Translations under genes and position numbers: made by a program
Shown here: in pieces, positions 42,314 to 52,271 of the stretch
Layout: each line of letters begins with the position of its first letter
Position numbering within the stretch: the stretch's first letter is position 1
Assembly: GCA_003138895.1 (NCBI GenBank)
Contig: PLHJ01000005.1
Span: 3,729-67,728 of the forward strand
Source of the DNA: Acidimicrobiaceae bacterium
GTDB lineage: Bacteria; Actinomycetota; Acidimicrobiia; Acidimicrobiales; RAAP-2
Reading direction: 5' to 3'
DNA: 64,000 nucleotides
The notes under the pieces: model-generated
Database searches by the model: none
Seen by the model: only the letters and a program-made list of their open reading frames with translations
Told to the model about the DNA's origin: nothing

Positions 42314-43624
42314 TTGGCTAGCGTGACGTTGATGGAGAAGCACGATTTGGGTCAATCGCCCTTGGATTACTGGCCAAGTCCATGGCCGGGCGAAGACGCG
42401 GGTCCCCAACGGTTGCAGGTTTCGCCTTCCAAAAAGGCAATTCGAATTTCGACAGAGTTCTCGGTTCACTCGCGAACCGCCATTGCTTCGACCATGGTCG
42501 TACTTCGAGCACCGGGCGAGGTATTTCTCCTTTGCCACACGGGAGGTGATGACGCTATTTCCTGGGTGGAACAAATTGATCCCGAAACGCTCGAGTTGAT
42601 ACGGCGCTCGCCCGATCTTCCTGGGGGACCAACGTGGCCCGGCGGGCTCGCGGCCCACGCCAACGGTTCGTTGTATGTCGTGTTTGGCCGTCACGCGCAC
42701 CGCCTTTCTTCGACACTTGAAGTCGAAGTTTCCAGGAAGCTTCCACGAAATCGTCCTTACAACTCGTTTGTAATTTTGGAAGACGGTTGTCTCGCCACCA
42801 AGGATTTTGGTGGCGCTCGACCAAGTGAGGACCCAACGTTTCTTTCCGACGACACTGAAGTATTGATTCTCGATCCCTTAAACCTCGAGACGCGAGCGAA
42901 TCTGATTATTCCCGAAGCATCGGTTGCACGCTTAAGCGGTACCGCACGAACAGTTGACGTCGTAGGAGTGACGACACTGTGGAGAATGCACTGGAAGCCG
43001 GTGCCCGGAAGCGAAAGGTTGGAGTTTGATGACTCTCCTTCTGGCTCGACGCAGTACCGAGTGAACGATGGCGAAGGCTACGGCTGGGACGCGGTACTGG
43101 CGGACGAAAGTGCGTGGTTCCTCAATAACGGCGCGGGTTCGGAAGGATTCAACGGCAGTCTGCGTGGCGTGGGTGTCGCGACGTACCCCCAAGAAATTGT
43201 TCGAGTGAGTCGTCGAGACGGTGCTATGCAGCGATACCGAGTAAATGATCAGCCAGGCGGCATCGTGGCCAATCCGCCAGCGGTGGACGAGTCACGATGC
43301 ATTGTTGTCGGTTACGACAGTGGCAACGGTGTGGTCACGGCGTGGCGTTACGACGAGAACCCAACGAGACTTTGGACGAAGCATTGGAATCACGCGGGTC
43401 ACCCTTTGCTTTTCCCAGAATCGGGCATTGTGGTCCTTGGTGACTTTGATCAACAACGAGGCATCGACGTCGTGTTGTTTGTGGACATTGAAACCGGCGA
43501 AGAACTGGCCCGGGTGGATACCGAGTCGCCCTTGCAATCAGTGTTGTTTGGAGCCGCCGGTTTCGCCAACGATATTTATATGTGCACTTTTACAACGGTG
43601 ACCCGAATTTCGTTTTCAGTTTAG
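42314..43624 (+). CDS. Hypothetical protein, possible beta-propeller
   Basis: Long ORF with repeated Trp/Gly/Asp-rich strands; no family recognised. Confidence 0.6.
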   Translation: MASVTLMEKHDLGQSPLDYWPSPWPGEDAGPQRLQVSPSKKAIRISTEFSVHSRTAIASTMVVLRAPGEVFLLCHTGGDDAISWVEQIDPETLELIRRSPDLPGGPTWPGGLAAHANGSLYVVFGRHAHRLSSTLEVEVSRKLPRNRPYNSFVILEDGCLATKDFGGARPSEDPTFLSDDTEVLILDPLNLETRANLIIPEASVARLSGTARTVDVVGVTTLWRMHWKPVPGSERLEFDDSPSGSTQYRVNDGEGYGWDAVLADESAWFLNNGAGSEGFNGSLRGVGVATYPQEIVRVSRRDGAMQRYRVNDQPGGIVANPPAVDESRCIVVGYDSGNGVVTAWRYDENPTRLWTKHWNHAGHPLLFPESGIVVLGDFDQQRGIDVVLFVDIETGEELARVDTESPLQSVLFGAAGFANDIYMCTFTTVTRISFSV

Positions 43625-43667
43625 GAAATTGGAAAGACGTTCGAAGACCTAAAAACTTGAAGTCTGC

Positions 43668-44462
43668 TCAGTTTTTGAGTAGTCGTGCGTTTTTGCGCTC
43701 AACCCAAGAACCCATGATGTGTTGGTACATCGCTTGGGATGCACCCTCTTCATCATGTGCGGCAATGCGGTCGAAGATTTCAACGTGGCCCTTATGGGAG
43801 ATCTGAATTTCGGCGACCTCGACTTTGGGGTTGTAGCGCGTGCTGGCACGAGCAAAAGGGTGAATTGATCGGATAACGGATCGCCCCAATTGATTGCCCG
43901 AACTCACGAGAATCACGTCGTGATACTCCGTGTCGGCAACGAGATAACGATCGGGATCATCACGCAAGGATTCGAGAACTTCAAGCGACGCACGCAGATC
44001 ACCCAGTTGTTCGTCCGTCATCGTGAGGGCGGCTTTTTTCACCATGAGACACTCCAGTGACACTCGGACGTCAATCAAGTTGTCAAGAATTTCTAAATTT
44101 TCGTCGTAACGGATTGCTGACTGAAGAACGAGTGGGTCCAAAAGGTTCCATTGATTTCGAGGTGCCACGGTCGTTCCTTGACCTTGTTTTGCTCGAATCA
44201 GACCTTTTTCTTCCATGAGCTTCAGTGACTCGCGTACGACTGTTCTACTTACGCCAAAGGCGATACAGAGTTCAGGATTGGTAGGAAGCGTTGAACCTGG
44301 TGGCAGTTCGCCGCTCACGATGTTGTCGGTGAGGGTCTCCAACACCGCAATACCCAGCCTGGAGGGTCGAGGGAGCGCCGGCGCGTTGACGAGGGACATC
44401 AAACTTGGCGCGGTAGCCGTTCGACTGTCTTCAAACGATGTCACTGCATCCCCCCGGATCAC
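43668..44462 (-). CDS. GntR-family regulator (FadR/FCD subfamily)
   Basis: GELPPGSTLPTNPELCIAFGVSRTVVRESLKLMEEKGLIRAKQGQGTTV wHTH, FCD C-terminal domain. Confidence 0.94.
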   Translation of the reverse strand: MIRGDAVTSFEDSRTATAPSLMSLVNAPALPRPSRLGIAVLETLTDNIVSGELPPGSTLPTNPELCIAFGVSRTVVRESLKLMEEKGLIRAKQGQGTTVAPRNQWNLLDPLVLQSAIRYDENLEILDNLIDVRVSLECLMVKKAALTMTDEQLGDLRASLEVLESLRDDPDRYLVADTEYHDVILVSSGNQLGRSVIRSIHPFARASTRYNPKVEVAEIQISHKGHVEIFDRIAAHDEEGASQAMYQHIMGSWVERKNARLLKN

Positions 44463-44571
44463 CTTGAAAATTCAAGTTGTTCGGTCCTCTAACTGTATAT
44501 AAGAGGTCGCCACAATTTGAATTCAAATTATTGGAATTCATAATACAACATTCGTATCACGTCATACGAAT
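44463..44571. promoter_or_regulatory. Divergent intergenic region with three palindromes (candidate operators)
   Basis: CTTGAAaaTTCAAG 44463-44476; AATTTGAATTCAAATT 44514-44529; ATTCGTATcacgtcATACGAAT 44550-44571. Confidence 0.7.
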
Positions 44572-44625
44572 TTCTGTGGTAGGAATACTCGGGTACTTCG
44601 GGGTGACGTACCGCTGCAACTCGAA

Positions 44626-45768
44626 GTGAACAAGTATCTGTTGGACCAAGGGGGGGCCTTGCGAATTACGAATCTAGAGACGTTCACCGTGTTCGCTCCC
44701 GGGGCCAAGCCATCGTTTGCCTGGCGACACGGACTTCCCGGCAGTTCACCCGACGGCTACGTCTCCGTACTTCGGATTTCCACCGACGAAGGAGTCGAAG
44801 GTGTTGCGATTGCCCCTCGTCCCGGCAGTGCGCCCATCATGGCCGATCTCGTCGAACGTGTTTTTCTAAAGGAATTCATTGGCGCGGATCCACTGCAACG
44901 CGAGTTGCTCTGGCATCGGATGTGGGAGCTCGATCGGGTGTACGAGTTTCCAATCAACATCCTCGGCATAATCGACACTGCCTTATGGGACCTCGCCGGT
45001 CGCTACTACAACGCACCAACGTGGGAAGTGCTGGGGGGCTACCGGAAAGAAATTGAAGCCTGCGCGTCAACGTCAACGTTTTCAACGGTCGAAGAGTTCA
45101 TTGATGTTGCCACGCAGTGCGTGGAACTCGGTTACCCAGCACTGAAAGTGCACGCGTGGGGTGACGCTCGAAAAGACGCTGACCTATGCCAAAAGCTTCG
45201 CGACCACTTAGGACCGGAGTATCCGTTGATGTACGACGGATCGGCGGGCTTTGATATGGCCGACGCGGTGTACGTGGGCGACGCACTTTACGAAGCTGAC
45301 TACCTCTGGTACGAAGAGCCGATGCGCGAGTTCAATATCACCGCGTACAAGTGGCTCGCTGAACGAGTTCGAGTTCCTTTGAATGTGGGAGAAACGTCCG
45401 ACGGCTCCTTCATGAATACGGCTGACTTCATTTCGAGCGGGGCCGCAACGTTCGTTCGAACGAGTACAGAAATTCGGGGCGGCTTTACCGGGGCCATGAG
45501 GATTGCTCACCTGGCCGACGCGTATCGCCTTCGAGCAGAACCTCACGGCAACACGATCTACGCACGTCATCTCTGTATGGCAATTCCTAACTGTACGTAT
45601 TACGAGTCTCTGGTGACTTCGAATCCGGTCGTGCGAGAAGCGGGTATCAACGAGAAGGGCATTGTCATGGCTCCTCGAGGACCGGGGGTGGGCCTTCCGC
45701 TCGGCCCTCATTACCCACAAGAACTGGAACCGTATGTCGTTGACCTTGCGGAGTCAGTACAGAAGTAG
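44626..45768 (+). CDS. Enolase-superfamily (mandelate racemase/muconate lactonizing-like) sugar-acid dehydratase
   Basis: IDTALWDLAGRYYNAPTWEVLGGYR, YPALKVHAWGD, LMYDGSAGF, WYEEPMREFN, LNVGETSDG. Confidence 0.9.
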   Translation: MNKYLLDQGGALRITNLETFTVFAPGAKPSFAWRHGLPGSSPDGYVSVLRISTDEGVEGVAIAPRPGSAPIMADLVERVFLKEFIGADPLQRELLWHRMWELDRVYEFPINILGIIDTALWDLAGRYYNAPTWEVLGGYRKEIEACASTSTFSTVEEFIDVATQCVELGYPALKVHAWGDARKDADLCQKLRDHLGPEYPLMYDGSAGFDMADAVYVGDALYEADYLWYEEPMREFNITAYKWLAERVRVPLNVGETSDGSFMNTADFISSGAATFVRTSTEIRGGFTGAMRIAHLADAYRLRAEPHGNTIYARHLCMAIPNCTYYESLVTSNPVVREAGINEKGIVMAPRGPGVGLPLGPHYPQELEPYVVDLAESVQK

Positions 45769-45847
45769 CAGCAACACAAGTCCTTTTTAGGGAGATGTAC
45801 CAAATTAAGCAGCAACTAAGCAGTAACAACAAAGGGGGAAGTAAGCA

Positions 45848-47194
45848 ATGCGAATAGCAAAGAGTGGTAATAACGGGGGCAGGCGACTTCGCTTGCGACT
45901 TCGAACGCCACTAGTGGTGCTCGCTGCGGCGGGCGTTTCACTAGGGACGATTGCGGTCGCGATTCCGGCTTCGGCTGCCTCAAAGGCAAAGCCAGTAGTG
46001 ACGGTGTGGGTGGACTCAACTCGTGTCGCTCAGGTGAAGGCGTATGAAAAGGCCAACCCGGGCGTCAAGGTTGTTATGACCGTTTACAACGGAAACGCGA
46101 ACGGATCTGGCTACCTGCAGTCCAAGATTTCTTTGGATAACCGTGTGGGTGCTGGTTGGCCGGACGTTGTGTTCTCAGAAGAGAACAACGACGCCGCGTC
46201 ACTCGCCAGTCCACAGTTCAACTACCCGGCACAGCTAGACAATGGCACCGTTTCGAAGACCATCTTGAATGGTTTCGCCAAGGGCACGTTGGCTGGTTGC
46301 ACGGTGAACGGAAAGGTTTACTGTCTGCGTAACGACCTTGCTCAGAACGTGCTTTGGTACAACAGCGCACTGATGACGCAATTTGGTTACACGGTACCGA
46401 CCACGTGGCAACAGTGGCAAGCGCTTGGCGAAGAAGTAGCCACGCAGCACCCGGGCTACATCGTCGGTGGCATTGGCGATGGCTGGGACGACAACATTTA
46501 CTTGTGGCCTTCTGAGTGTCACGTCAATGATGTGGTGAAGGCTGACACGGTTGACATCAACGCTTCAGACCCGAACTGCACGCGCGTGTCATCGCTTCTT
46601 GACCCGCTCGTTAAGGACGGCGCACTGACAACCGACAACGTCTTCACGTCGTCATTTGACCAGTCATTCACCAACAAGATTCTGATGATGCCCGGACCGT
46701 CATGGTATGGCGCTGACTTGTTTCCAGGTCTTGTTGCCAAGGGCGACCTCGGTGCGGCGGACCCACTTGCGTGGGGAAGTGCACCTGCGGTGACCGGTGA
46801 AGTTGGTGGTGGACTCTGGTTCATGTCACGTCACGTCACGGGTGCCACGAAGACTGCCGCTGCGCAGGTTCTCACGTGGCTCTCAACGAACTACGGAAGC
46901 CAAGGCATCTCGCCTGGATTCCCGGCGTACGTTGCCGACGAGGCGAAGTGGACAGCAGGACAGCAGGCGTCGGGTCAATACTCAACCCAGCTAGCTCCCG
47001 TGTTTGCCAAGGCCGCGACCGAAGTCTGGTCCGGTTGGTCGCCTGTTCCGTGGAGTGTTGACGCAGTGTGGGGCAGTAGTGTCACACCGTCCATCAATGC
47101 CTCAACGTCGATTGGGTCATTGCTACCAAGCTTCGCTTCACAGTTAACGGATTATGCCCAGAGCGATGGTTATACCGTCGTAACGAAGCCGTAG
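45848..47194 (+). CDS. Carbohydrate ABC transporter extracellular substrate-binding protein
   Basis: Signal peptide ending IPASAAS; VTVWVDSTRVAQVKAYEKANPGVKV; followed by two permeases and an ATPase. Confidence 0.9.
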   Translation: MRIAKSGNNGGRRLRLRLRTPLVVLAAAGVSLGTIAVAIPASAASKAKPVVTVWVDSTRVAQVKAYEKANPGVKVVMTVYNGNANGSGYLQSKISLDNRVGAGWPDVVFSEENNDAASLASPQFNYPAQLDNGTVSKTILNGFAKGTLAGCTVNGKVYCLRNDLAQNVLWYNSALMTQFGYTVPTTWQQWQALGEEVATQHPGYIVGGIGDGWDDNIYLWPSECHVNDVVKADTVDINASDPNCTRVSSLLDPLVKDGALTTDNVFTSSFDQSFTNKILMMPGPSWYGADLFPGLVAKGDLGAADPLAWGSAPAVTGEVGGGLWFMSRHVTGATKTAAAQVLTWLSTNYGSQGISPGFPAYVADEAKWTAGQQASGQYSTQLAPVFAKAATEVWSGWSPVPWSVDAVWGSSVTPSINASTSIGSLLPSFASQLTDYAQSDGYTVVTKP

Positions 47195-47209
47195 TCCCAA
47201 GGGGATCTG

Positions 47210-48145
47210 ATGTCATCAGTCGAGGTGAATAAAAGCCAACCCTCTCCTGGACCGACTGATGTTGTCAGCCCCGTCAGAAATAACAAAGAGAAGAGAGGAG
47301 TAGCCGGGTACCTGTTCGTATCCGGCTACTTCCTCCTCCTCGTTCTGTTTGGAGTTGCACCGACGCTCTACGCGCTGTACTTGGCGTTCACGTCATCCGG
47401 CGGACACTTCGTCGGACTCTCAAACTTCATTAATACGGGTAAGGACTTTCGCTTCCTGCCGGCCTTCGAGAATATTGGCGAGTATTTGGGCATATGGCTC
47501 GCTTCACTCATTGTCATTGTTCTCGGACTCGCGCTGATGCTGCATTCGCTCGCGCGAAGAGTTAGCGCCGCATTTCGATTTATCTTCTATCTTCCGGGCG
47601 CTCTCGCGGGAGCCGCGAGCGTGCTCGTGTGGCTCTTTATGCTGGACCCTTCGGTGAGTCCATGGAAATTCGTTCTTTCGGGATTCAATTTTCACAACCT
47701 CGGACAAACTATTCAGCCGAGTCACTTGCCACTAATTTTTGCCATCATCGCGTTTTGGGCAGGTGCGGGAGGTTGGATCGTCGTTACCTATGGCGCGCTC
47801 AATAACATTCCCAATGAATTGCTAGAAGCTGCCTCCTTGGACGGCGCGGGAGTTTGGAAGACGGCACTACGAATTAAATTGCCGCTTATCAAGAAGTGGA
47901 TTGCCTTCATGTTGATTCTGGCGTTCGCTGCCGGTACCCAACTTTTTGTTGAGCCAACACTCGTCAGTGAAGCAAGTCTTGGACTCATCAGTCCGGCATG
48001 GTCGCCCAACGAACTGGCGTACGTCTTCGCGTTCCAAAACAATAACTTCCAATACGCCGCCGCCATTTCGGTTGATCTTTTAATCCTCGGACTCATGTGT
48101 GCGGCCGTCTTGGTGTTTCGAACCAAACTTTTCGAGGTCGAATAG
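47210..48145 (+). CDS. Carbohydrate ABC transporter permease (MalF/UgpA type)
   Basis: Multi-TM with EAA-like loop IPNELLEAASLDGAGVWKTALRIKLPLI. Confidence 0.92.
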   Translation: MSSVEVNKSQPSPGPTDVVSPVRNNKEKRGVAGYLFVSGYFLLLVLFGVAPTLYALYLAFTSSGGHFVGLSNFINTGKDFRFLPAFENIGEYLGIWLASLIVIVLGLALMLHSLARRVSAAFRFIFYLPGALAGAASVLVWLFMLDPSVSPWKFVLSGFNFHNLGQTIQPSHLPLIFAIIAFWAGAGGWIVVTYGALNNIPNELLEAASLDGAGVWKTALRIKLPLIKKWIAFMLILAFAAGTQLFVEPTLVSEASLGLISPAWSPNELAYVFAFQNNNFQYAAAISVDLLILGLMCAAVLVFRTKLFEVE

Positions 48146-48146
48146 C

Positions 48147-49022
48147 GTGAAAATTTTTAATCGGCTCTGGACAAAGACACTGGGATTCATTGTTCTGCTT
48201 GCTTTTACGGCGTTTTTCATCGTCCCTGTCATTTGGCTCTTGCTCGCTCCTACGAAGACGGATCACCAACTGATATTTGGTAATCCATTCTCGTTTGGTT
48301 CGTTTCATAATTTGGCGCACGCCATTCGCGTCACGTTCACCTATCAGGACTACGCCCTTCTCACTTGGGTAAAGAACTCGGCGATCTACTCATTTGGTGG
48401 TATTGCTATTGCACTCGTTGCTTCAATTCCGGCCGGGTACGCACTCGCTTTTACGAACTTCATTGGTCGTCGAACGTTGTTAGGAATCACTCTCTTTGTG
48501 ATGATTATGCCGGCGACTGCGTTGGTCCTTCCTCTCTTTCTCGAGGCCAACGCGGTTCACGCCATTGGTTCGCCAATTTCGGTGATTTTGCCATTTTCGT
48601 TTTTTCCTTTCGGTGTGTATCTTTCGTACATTTTCTATTCATCTTCGGTGCCTCGCGATCTACTTAATGCGGCGCGTATCGACGGCTGCAACGAATGGAA
48701 CGTCTTTCGAAAAATTGCTCTTCCGCTGGCTCGACCGGTGGTGGCCCTCGTGGCGTTCTTTGCGTTCGTTGCGAACTGGAACAACTTCTTTTTGCCGTTC
48801 GTGATGCTGCCAAGTAATTCGAACTACCCGTTACCCATTGGACTCCAAGACCTGCTTTCTTCGACGCCGGCATTTAATCCCGGTATTGGCGGTGACGTGC
48901 CGATTCTTCGACCCGAACTCGCAGTAGCGACGATTGTGGCAATGGCGCCCGTACTTATTGTGTTCCTCTTTGCCCAGCGGTCGCTCGTTTCGGGCATGCT
49001 CGCGGGAGCGACGAAAGAGTGA
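48147..49022 (+). CDS. Carbohydrate ABC transporter permease (MalG/UgpE type); GTG start
   Basis: Multi-TM with EAA loop VPRDLLNAARIDGCNEWNVFRKIALPLARP. Confidence 0.92.
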   Translation: MKIFNRLWTKTLGFIVLLAFTAFFIVPVIWLLLAPTKTDHQLIFGNPFSFGSFHNLAHAIRVTFTYQDYALLTWVKNSAIYSFGGIAIALVASIPAGYALAFTNFIGRRTLLGITLFVMIMPATALVLPLFLEANAVHAIGSPISVILPFSFFPFGVYLSYIFYSSSVPRDLLNAARIDGCNEWNVFRKIALPLARPVVALVAFFAFVANWNNFFLPFVMLPSNSNYPLPIGLQDLLSSTPAFNPGIGGDVPILRPELAVATIVAMAPVLIVFLFAQRSLVSGMLAGATKE

Positions 49023-49089
49023 GTACCGAGCCTTCAATTTCTGCTTTGACGGAACTTTCACTACCCCGACAACCACGAAGGAAACACTG

Positions 49090-50274
49090 ATGTCACCCGT
49101 TTATTTGGACAAGTTGACCAAGATCTATCCCAACGGATACGAAGCGGTTCACGATTTCGACTTGGAAGTCAAAGACGGCGAGCTCATGGTGCTGGTCGGA
49201 CCCTCGGGTTGTGGCAAAACCACGGTGATGCGCATGGTTGCTGGGTTGGAACGAATTACTCGCGGGACATTGCGTTTTGACGACAAGGTGATGAATGACG
49301 TATCGCCGAAGGATCGTGACATCGCCATGGTGTTTCAGAACTACGCGTTGTACCCACACATGACGGTGGGCGAGAACATTGGCTTTGCCCTATCGATGCG
49401 CAAATTGCCCAAGAGCGAAGTGCGAAAGAAAGTCAAAGAGACCGCTGAGATTTTGGGACTCGAGGAATGGATTGACCGAAAGCCCGGTCAATTGTCCGGT
49501 GGTCAACGTCAACGCGTAGCCATGGGTCGCGCCATCGTTCGAGAACCCAAAGTCTTCTTGATGGACGAACCACTTTCCAACCTCGACGCGAAGCTCCGAG
49601 TACAGATGCGCGCCGAAGTAACACGAATTCAACGCCGCGTCGGTGTCTCGACGATCTACGTGACGCACGACCAAGTTGAAGCAATGACCATGGGTGACCG
49701 AGTGGCCGTCATGCGCGACGGTCATCTGCAACAGTGTGCGAAGCCCCAAGAGGTCTATGACAATCCCGTCAATATCTTTGTGGCGGGGTTCATGGGATCA
49801 CCGTCGATGAACCTCTTTGAGGCAACGTTGAACGAAAACGCCGATGTCTTGACGTTGGGTAGTCAAACCCTAAAACTTCCAGCAAGCGTTCTCGCGTTGA
49901 AGCCCGCTCTCAAGAAGTATGCCAATTCACGTGTCGTCGTCGGGATTCGTCCGGAGAGTTTGAACGCGCCCGGACCTCAGACGCAAAAAGGCGACGACGA
50001 CGTGAGTCTCGAGGGCGAGGTTGATTTGGTGGAAGCTTTGGGATCGGAACTGCTCGTTCACTTCTCTACTGACGCCGTTCGCGTCGAGGCAGAGGGTGCA
50101 GTGAGTGAAGACGCCGAGGGACTCGACGCGGGACTCATTGCTCAGCGTGGAGCCGGCGTCGCACGAGTTGAGCCTGGTGCGCAAGTGACTCTGGGTGGGA
50201 AAACAACGTTCAGTCTCAATCCGAGTCGTTTGTATTTCTTTGACAGTTCCACGGGACTGTCCATTGTCGAGTGA
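49090..50274 (+). CDS. Carbohydrate ABC transporter ATPase (MsmX/UgpC type)
   Basis: GPSGCGKTTVMRMVAGLE, LSGGQRQRVAMGRAIVREPKVFLMDEPLSNLDAKLR; TOBE-like C-terminus; ATG at 49090. Confidence 0.95.
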   Translation: MSPVYLDKLTKIYPNGYEAVHDFDLEVKDGELMVLVGPSGCGKTTVMRMVAGLERITRGTLRFDDKVMNDVSPKDRDIAMVFQNYALYPHMTVGENIGFALSMRKLPKSEVRKKVKETAEILGLEEWIDRKPGQLSGGQRQRVAMGRAIVREPKVFLMDEPLSNLDAKLRVQMRAEVTRIQRRVGVSTIYVTHDQVEAMTMGDRVAVMRDGHLQQCAKPQEVYDNPVNIFVAGFMGSPSMNLFEATLNENADVLTLGSQTLKLPASVLALKPALKKYANSRVVVGIRPESLNAPGPQTQKGDDDVSLEGEVDLVEALGSELLVHFSTDAVRVEAEGAVSEDAEGLDAGLIAQRGAGVARVEPGAQVTLGGKTTFSLNPSRLYFFDSSTGLSIVE

Positions 50275-50354
50275 CGCTCCTGTAGTGACTAACCGTGTAG
50301 CGACGAAGTGCGGGAGATTCTGCGTTCATTTCCACTATGAGGAATTTGATTTCC

Positions 50355-50369
50355 CACAATTGGAATTGT
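50355..50369. promoter_or_regulatory. Candidate operator upstream of the SDR-AKR-lactonase operon
   Basis: ACAATTggAATTGT palindrome; 13-mer CACAATTGGAATT matches CACAATTTGAATT at 44511-44523 with one mismatch. Confidence 0.5.
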
Positions 50370-50500
50370 CGTCAATGCTCGCAGTAACTGGCCCGAGCAA
50401 AGTTGGATGAGCGCCGGTGATGAAGAATGATGATGTTCTAAACATCGTGCGTGAGGAATGGCAGTAGAAAAGTAGAAGTACATCGAAAAGAGATGGAGTT

Positions 50501-51280
50501 ATGAGTTCGCCACGTTCGAATGAAGCATTGGAATTTTATGGATTGAAAGCAGTCGTAACGGGTGGCGCGTCCGGAATTGGCTTGGCCGTGGTGGAAAGTC
50601 TTCTTTCGCGAGGTTGTCACGTTGCGGTGCTTGATCGAGACCAGAGTGAGGTACCCGGCGCCCACTTCGTCCTTTGTGATGTGTCGGACGATGCGAGTGT
50701 TCGCATTGCTATTGCCGATGCCGTAAAAACTCTTGGTGGACTCGACGTCGTGGTGAACAACGCAGGAATCGGTGCTCAGGGAAATGTTGAAGCCAACGAC
50801 GACGATGAATGGCACCGTGTTTTTGACGTCAACGTGTTTGGCATCGTCCGAGTCTCTCGAACGGCTTTGCCCTCCCTTCGAGAGTCTCACTACGCCGCCA
50901 TTGTTAATACGTGCTCTATAGCGGCAGAGATTGGGCTACCCAATCGTGCGCTTTACAGCGCCACCAAGGGAGCGGTACTCGCTCTTACTCGCGCCATGGC
51001 GGCCGACTACTTAAACGAGGGGATCCGCGTGAACTGTGTGAATCCAGGAACCGCGGACACGCCCTGGGTGAAGCGACTACTCAGTCAAGCGAATGACCCC
51101 GAAGCAGAACTAAAAGCTCTTGCGGCACGCCAACCGCACCATCGCCTCGTCAGTGCTGACGAAGTTGCGGGTGCCATTTGTTACTTAGCGAGCCCACTTT
51201 CGGGTTCAACCACGGGCACTGCCTTAAATGTGGACGGTGGCTTGATTGGACTTCGTCTGCCGCCGCGCAGTGTCGAGTGA
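50501..51280 (+). CDS. SDR oxidoreductase (2-keto-3-deoxy sugar-acid dehydrogenase-like)
   Basis: VTGGASGIGLAV, NNAGIG, YSATKGAVLALTRAMAADY. Confidence 0.92.
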   Translation: MSSPRSNEALEFYGLKAVVTGGASGIGLAVVESLLSRGCHVAVLDRDQSEVPGAHFVLCDVSDDASVRIAIADAVKTLGGLDVVVNNAGIGAQGNVEANDDDEWHRVFDVNVFGIVRVSRTALPSLRESHYAAIVNTCSIAAEIGLPNRALYSATKGAVLALTRAMAADYLNEGIRVNCVNPGTADTPWVKRLLSQANDPEAELKALAARQPHHRLVSADEVAGAICYLASPLSGSTTGTALNVDGGLIGLRLPPRSVE

Positions 51281-51284
51281 TCCC

Positions 51285-52271
51285 ATGTCGTCACGGGTAA
51301 CAGATCTTCTTGCCCGAGGCGAAAGTCGATCGACATTCGTCTTGGGTTGTGCACCTCTTGGTGGTCTTTACCAAGCCGTTGAAGCTTCAAAGGCGAGCGA
51401 AACGTTGCAGACGGCGTGGGATCACGGTGTGCGAATCTTTGATACTGCGCCGCACTACGGCGTTGGCCTTTCAGAACAGCGACTGGGACAGTTTCTCGCA
51501 AACTATCCCCGGGACGAATTTGTTATCTCCACCAAGGTTGGTCGACTGCTCGAAGCTACTGATGACGACGTTGACGGCGTAGAAGGTTTCTACGGAACAC
51601 CTCAGAAAAAACGTGTGCTCGATTACTCCGCGAAGGGTACGAGGCGGTCAATTGAGGAAAGTTGTGAACGATTGCAACTCAATCACATTGATATTGCGCT
51701 CGTGCACGATCCCGATGACTATTTGGAGATTGCCGCGCAAGAAACGATTCCGGCCTTGCTCGAGCTTCGCGACGAAGGGGTCGTCGGTGCCGTCGGCGTG
51801 GGCATGAACTACGCGCAAAAGATTCAGTATTTCTTGGAGCGAACTTCACTCGACTGCGTTCTCATGGCGGGACAATATTCTCTATTGAAGAGTGACGCCA
51901 CGCCCGATTTCTTTGCTTTGTGTCGTGAGAAATCAGTGTCGGTGTTGGTAGGTGGCGTGTTCAACAGTGGTGTCTTGGCGAACCCAGTTGCTGGAAGCAC
52001 GTTTGATTATCGACCAGCATCGCAAAATACGCTTAGTCGTGTTCAGAGAATTGCCCAGTTGTGTCAAGAATTTGGCACAACGCTTCCCGCCGCCGCCATT
52101 CACTTTGTATTGGCGAATCCTGACGTCAATGCAGTAGTCATTGGAGCAAGTGACGCTCAGCACGTTATTGATGATCTGAAATACCTTGACGCTGAAGTTC
52201 CTAGCGAGCTCTTTGAAGAGTTGCATCGGCTGAATCTGCTTGGTAATTCAAGCCCCGCGGACCCCTCGTGA
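51285..52271 (+). CDS. Aldo/keto reductase (L-fucose/D-threo-aldose 1-dehydrogenase-like)
   Basis: LGCAPLGGLYQ, IFDTAPHYGVGLSEQRLGQFL, ISTKVGRLL, HIDIALVHDPDD. Confidence 0.9.
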   Translation: MSSRVTDLLARGESRSTFVLGCAPLGGLYQAVEASKASETLQTAWDHGVRIFDTAPHYGVGLSEQRLGQFLANYPRDEFVISTKVGRLLEATDDDVDGVEGFYGTPQKKRVLDYSAKGTRRSIEESCERLQLNHIDIALVHDPDDYLEIAAQETIPALLELRDEGVVGAVGVGMNYAQKIQYFLERTSLDCVLMAGQYSLLKSDATPDFFALCREKSVSVLVGGVFNSGVLANPVAGSTFDYRPASQNTLSRVQRIAQLCQEFGTTLPAAAIHFVLANPDVNAVVIGASDAQHVIDDLKYLDAEVPSELFEELHRLNLLGNSSPADPS

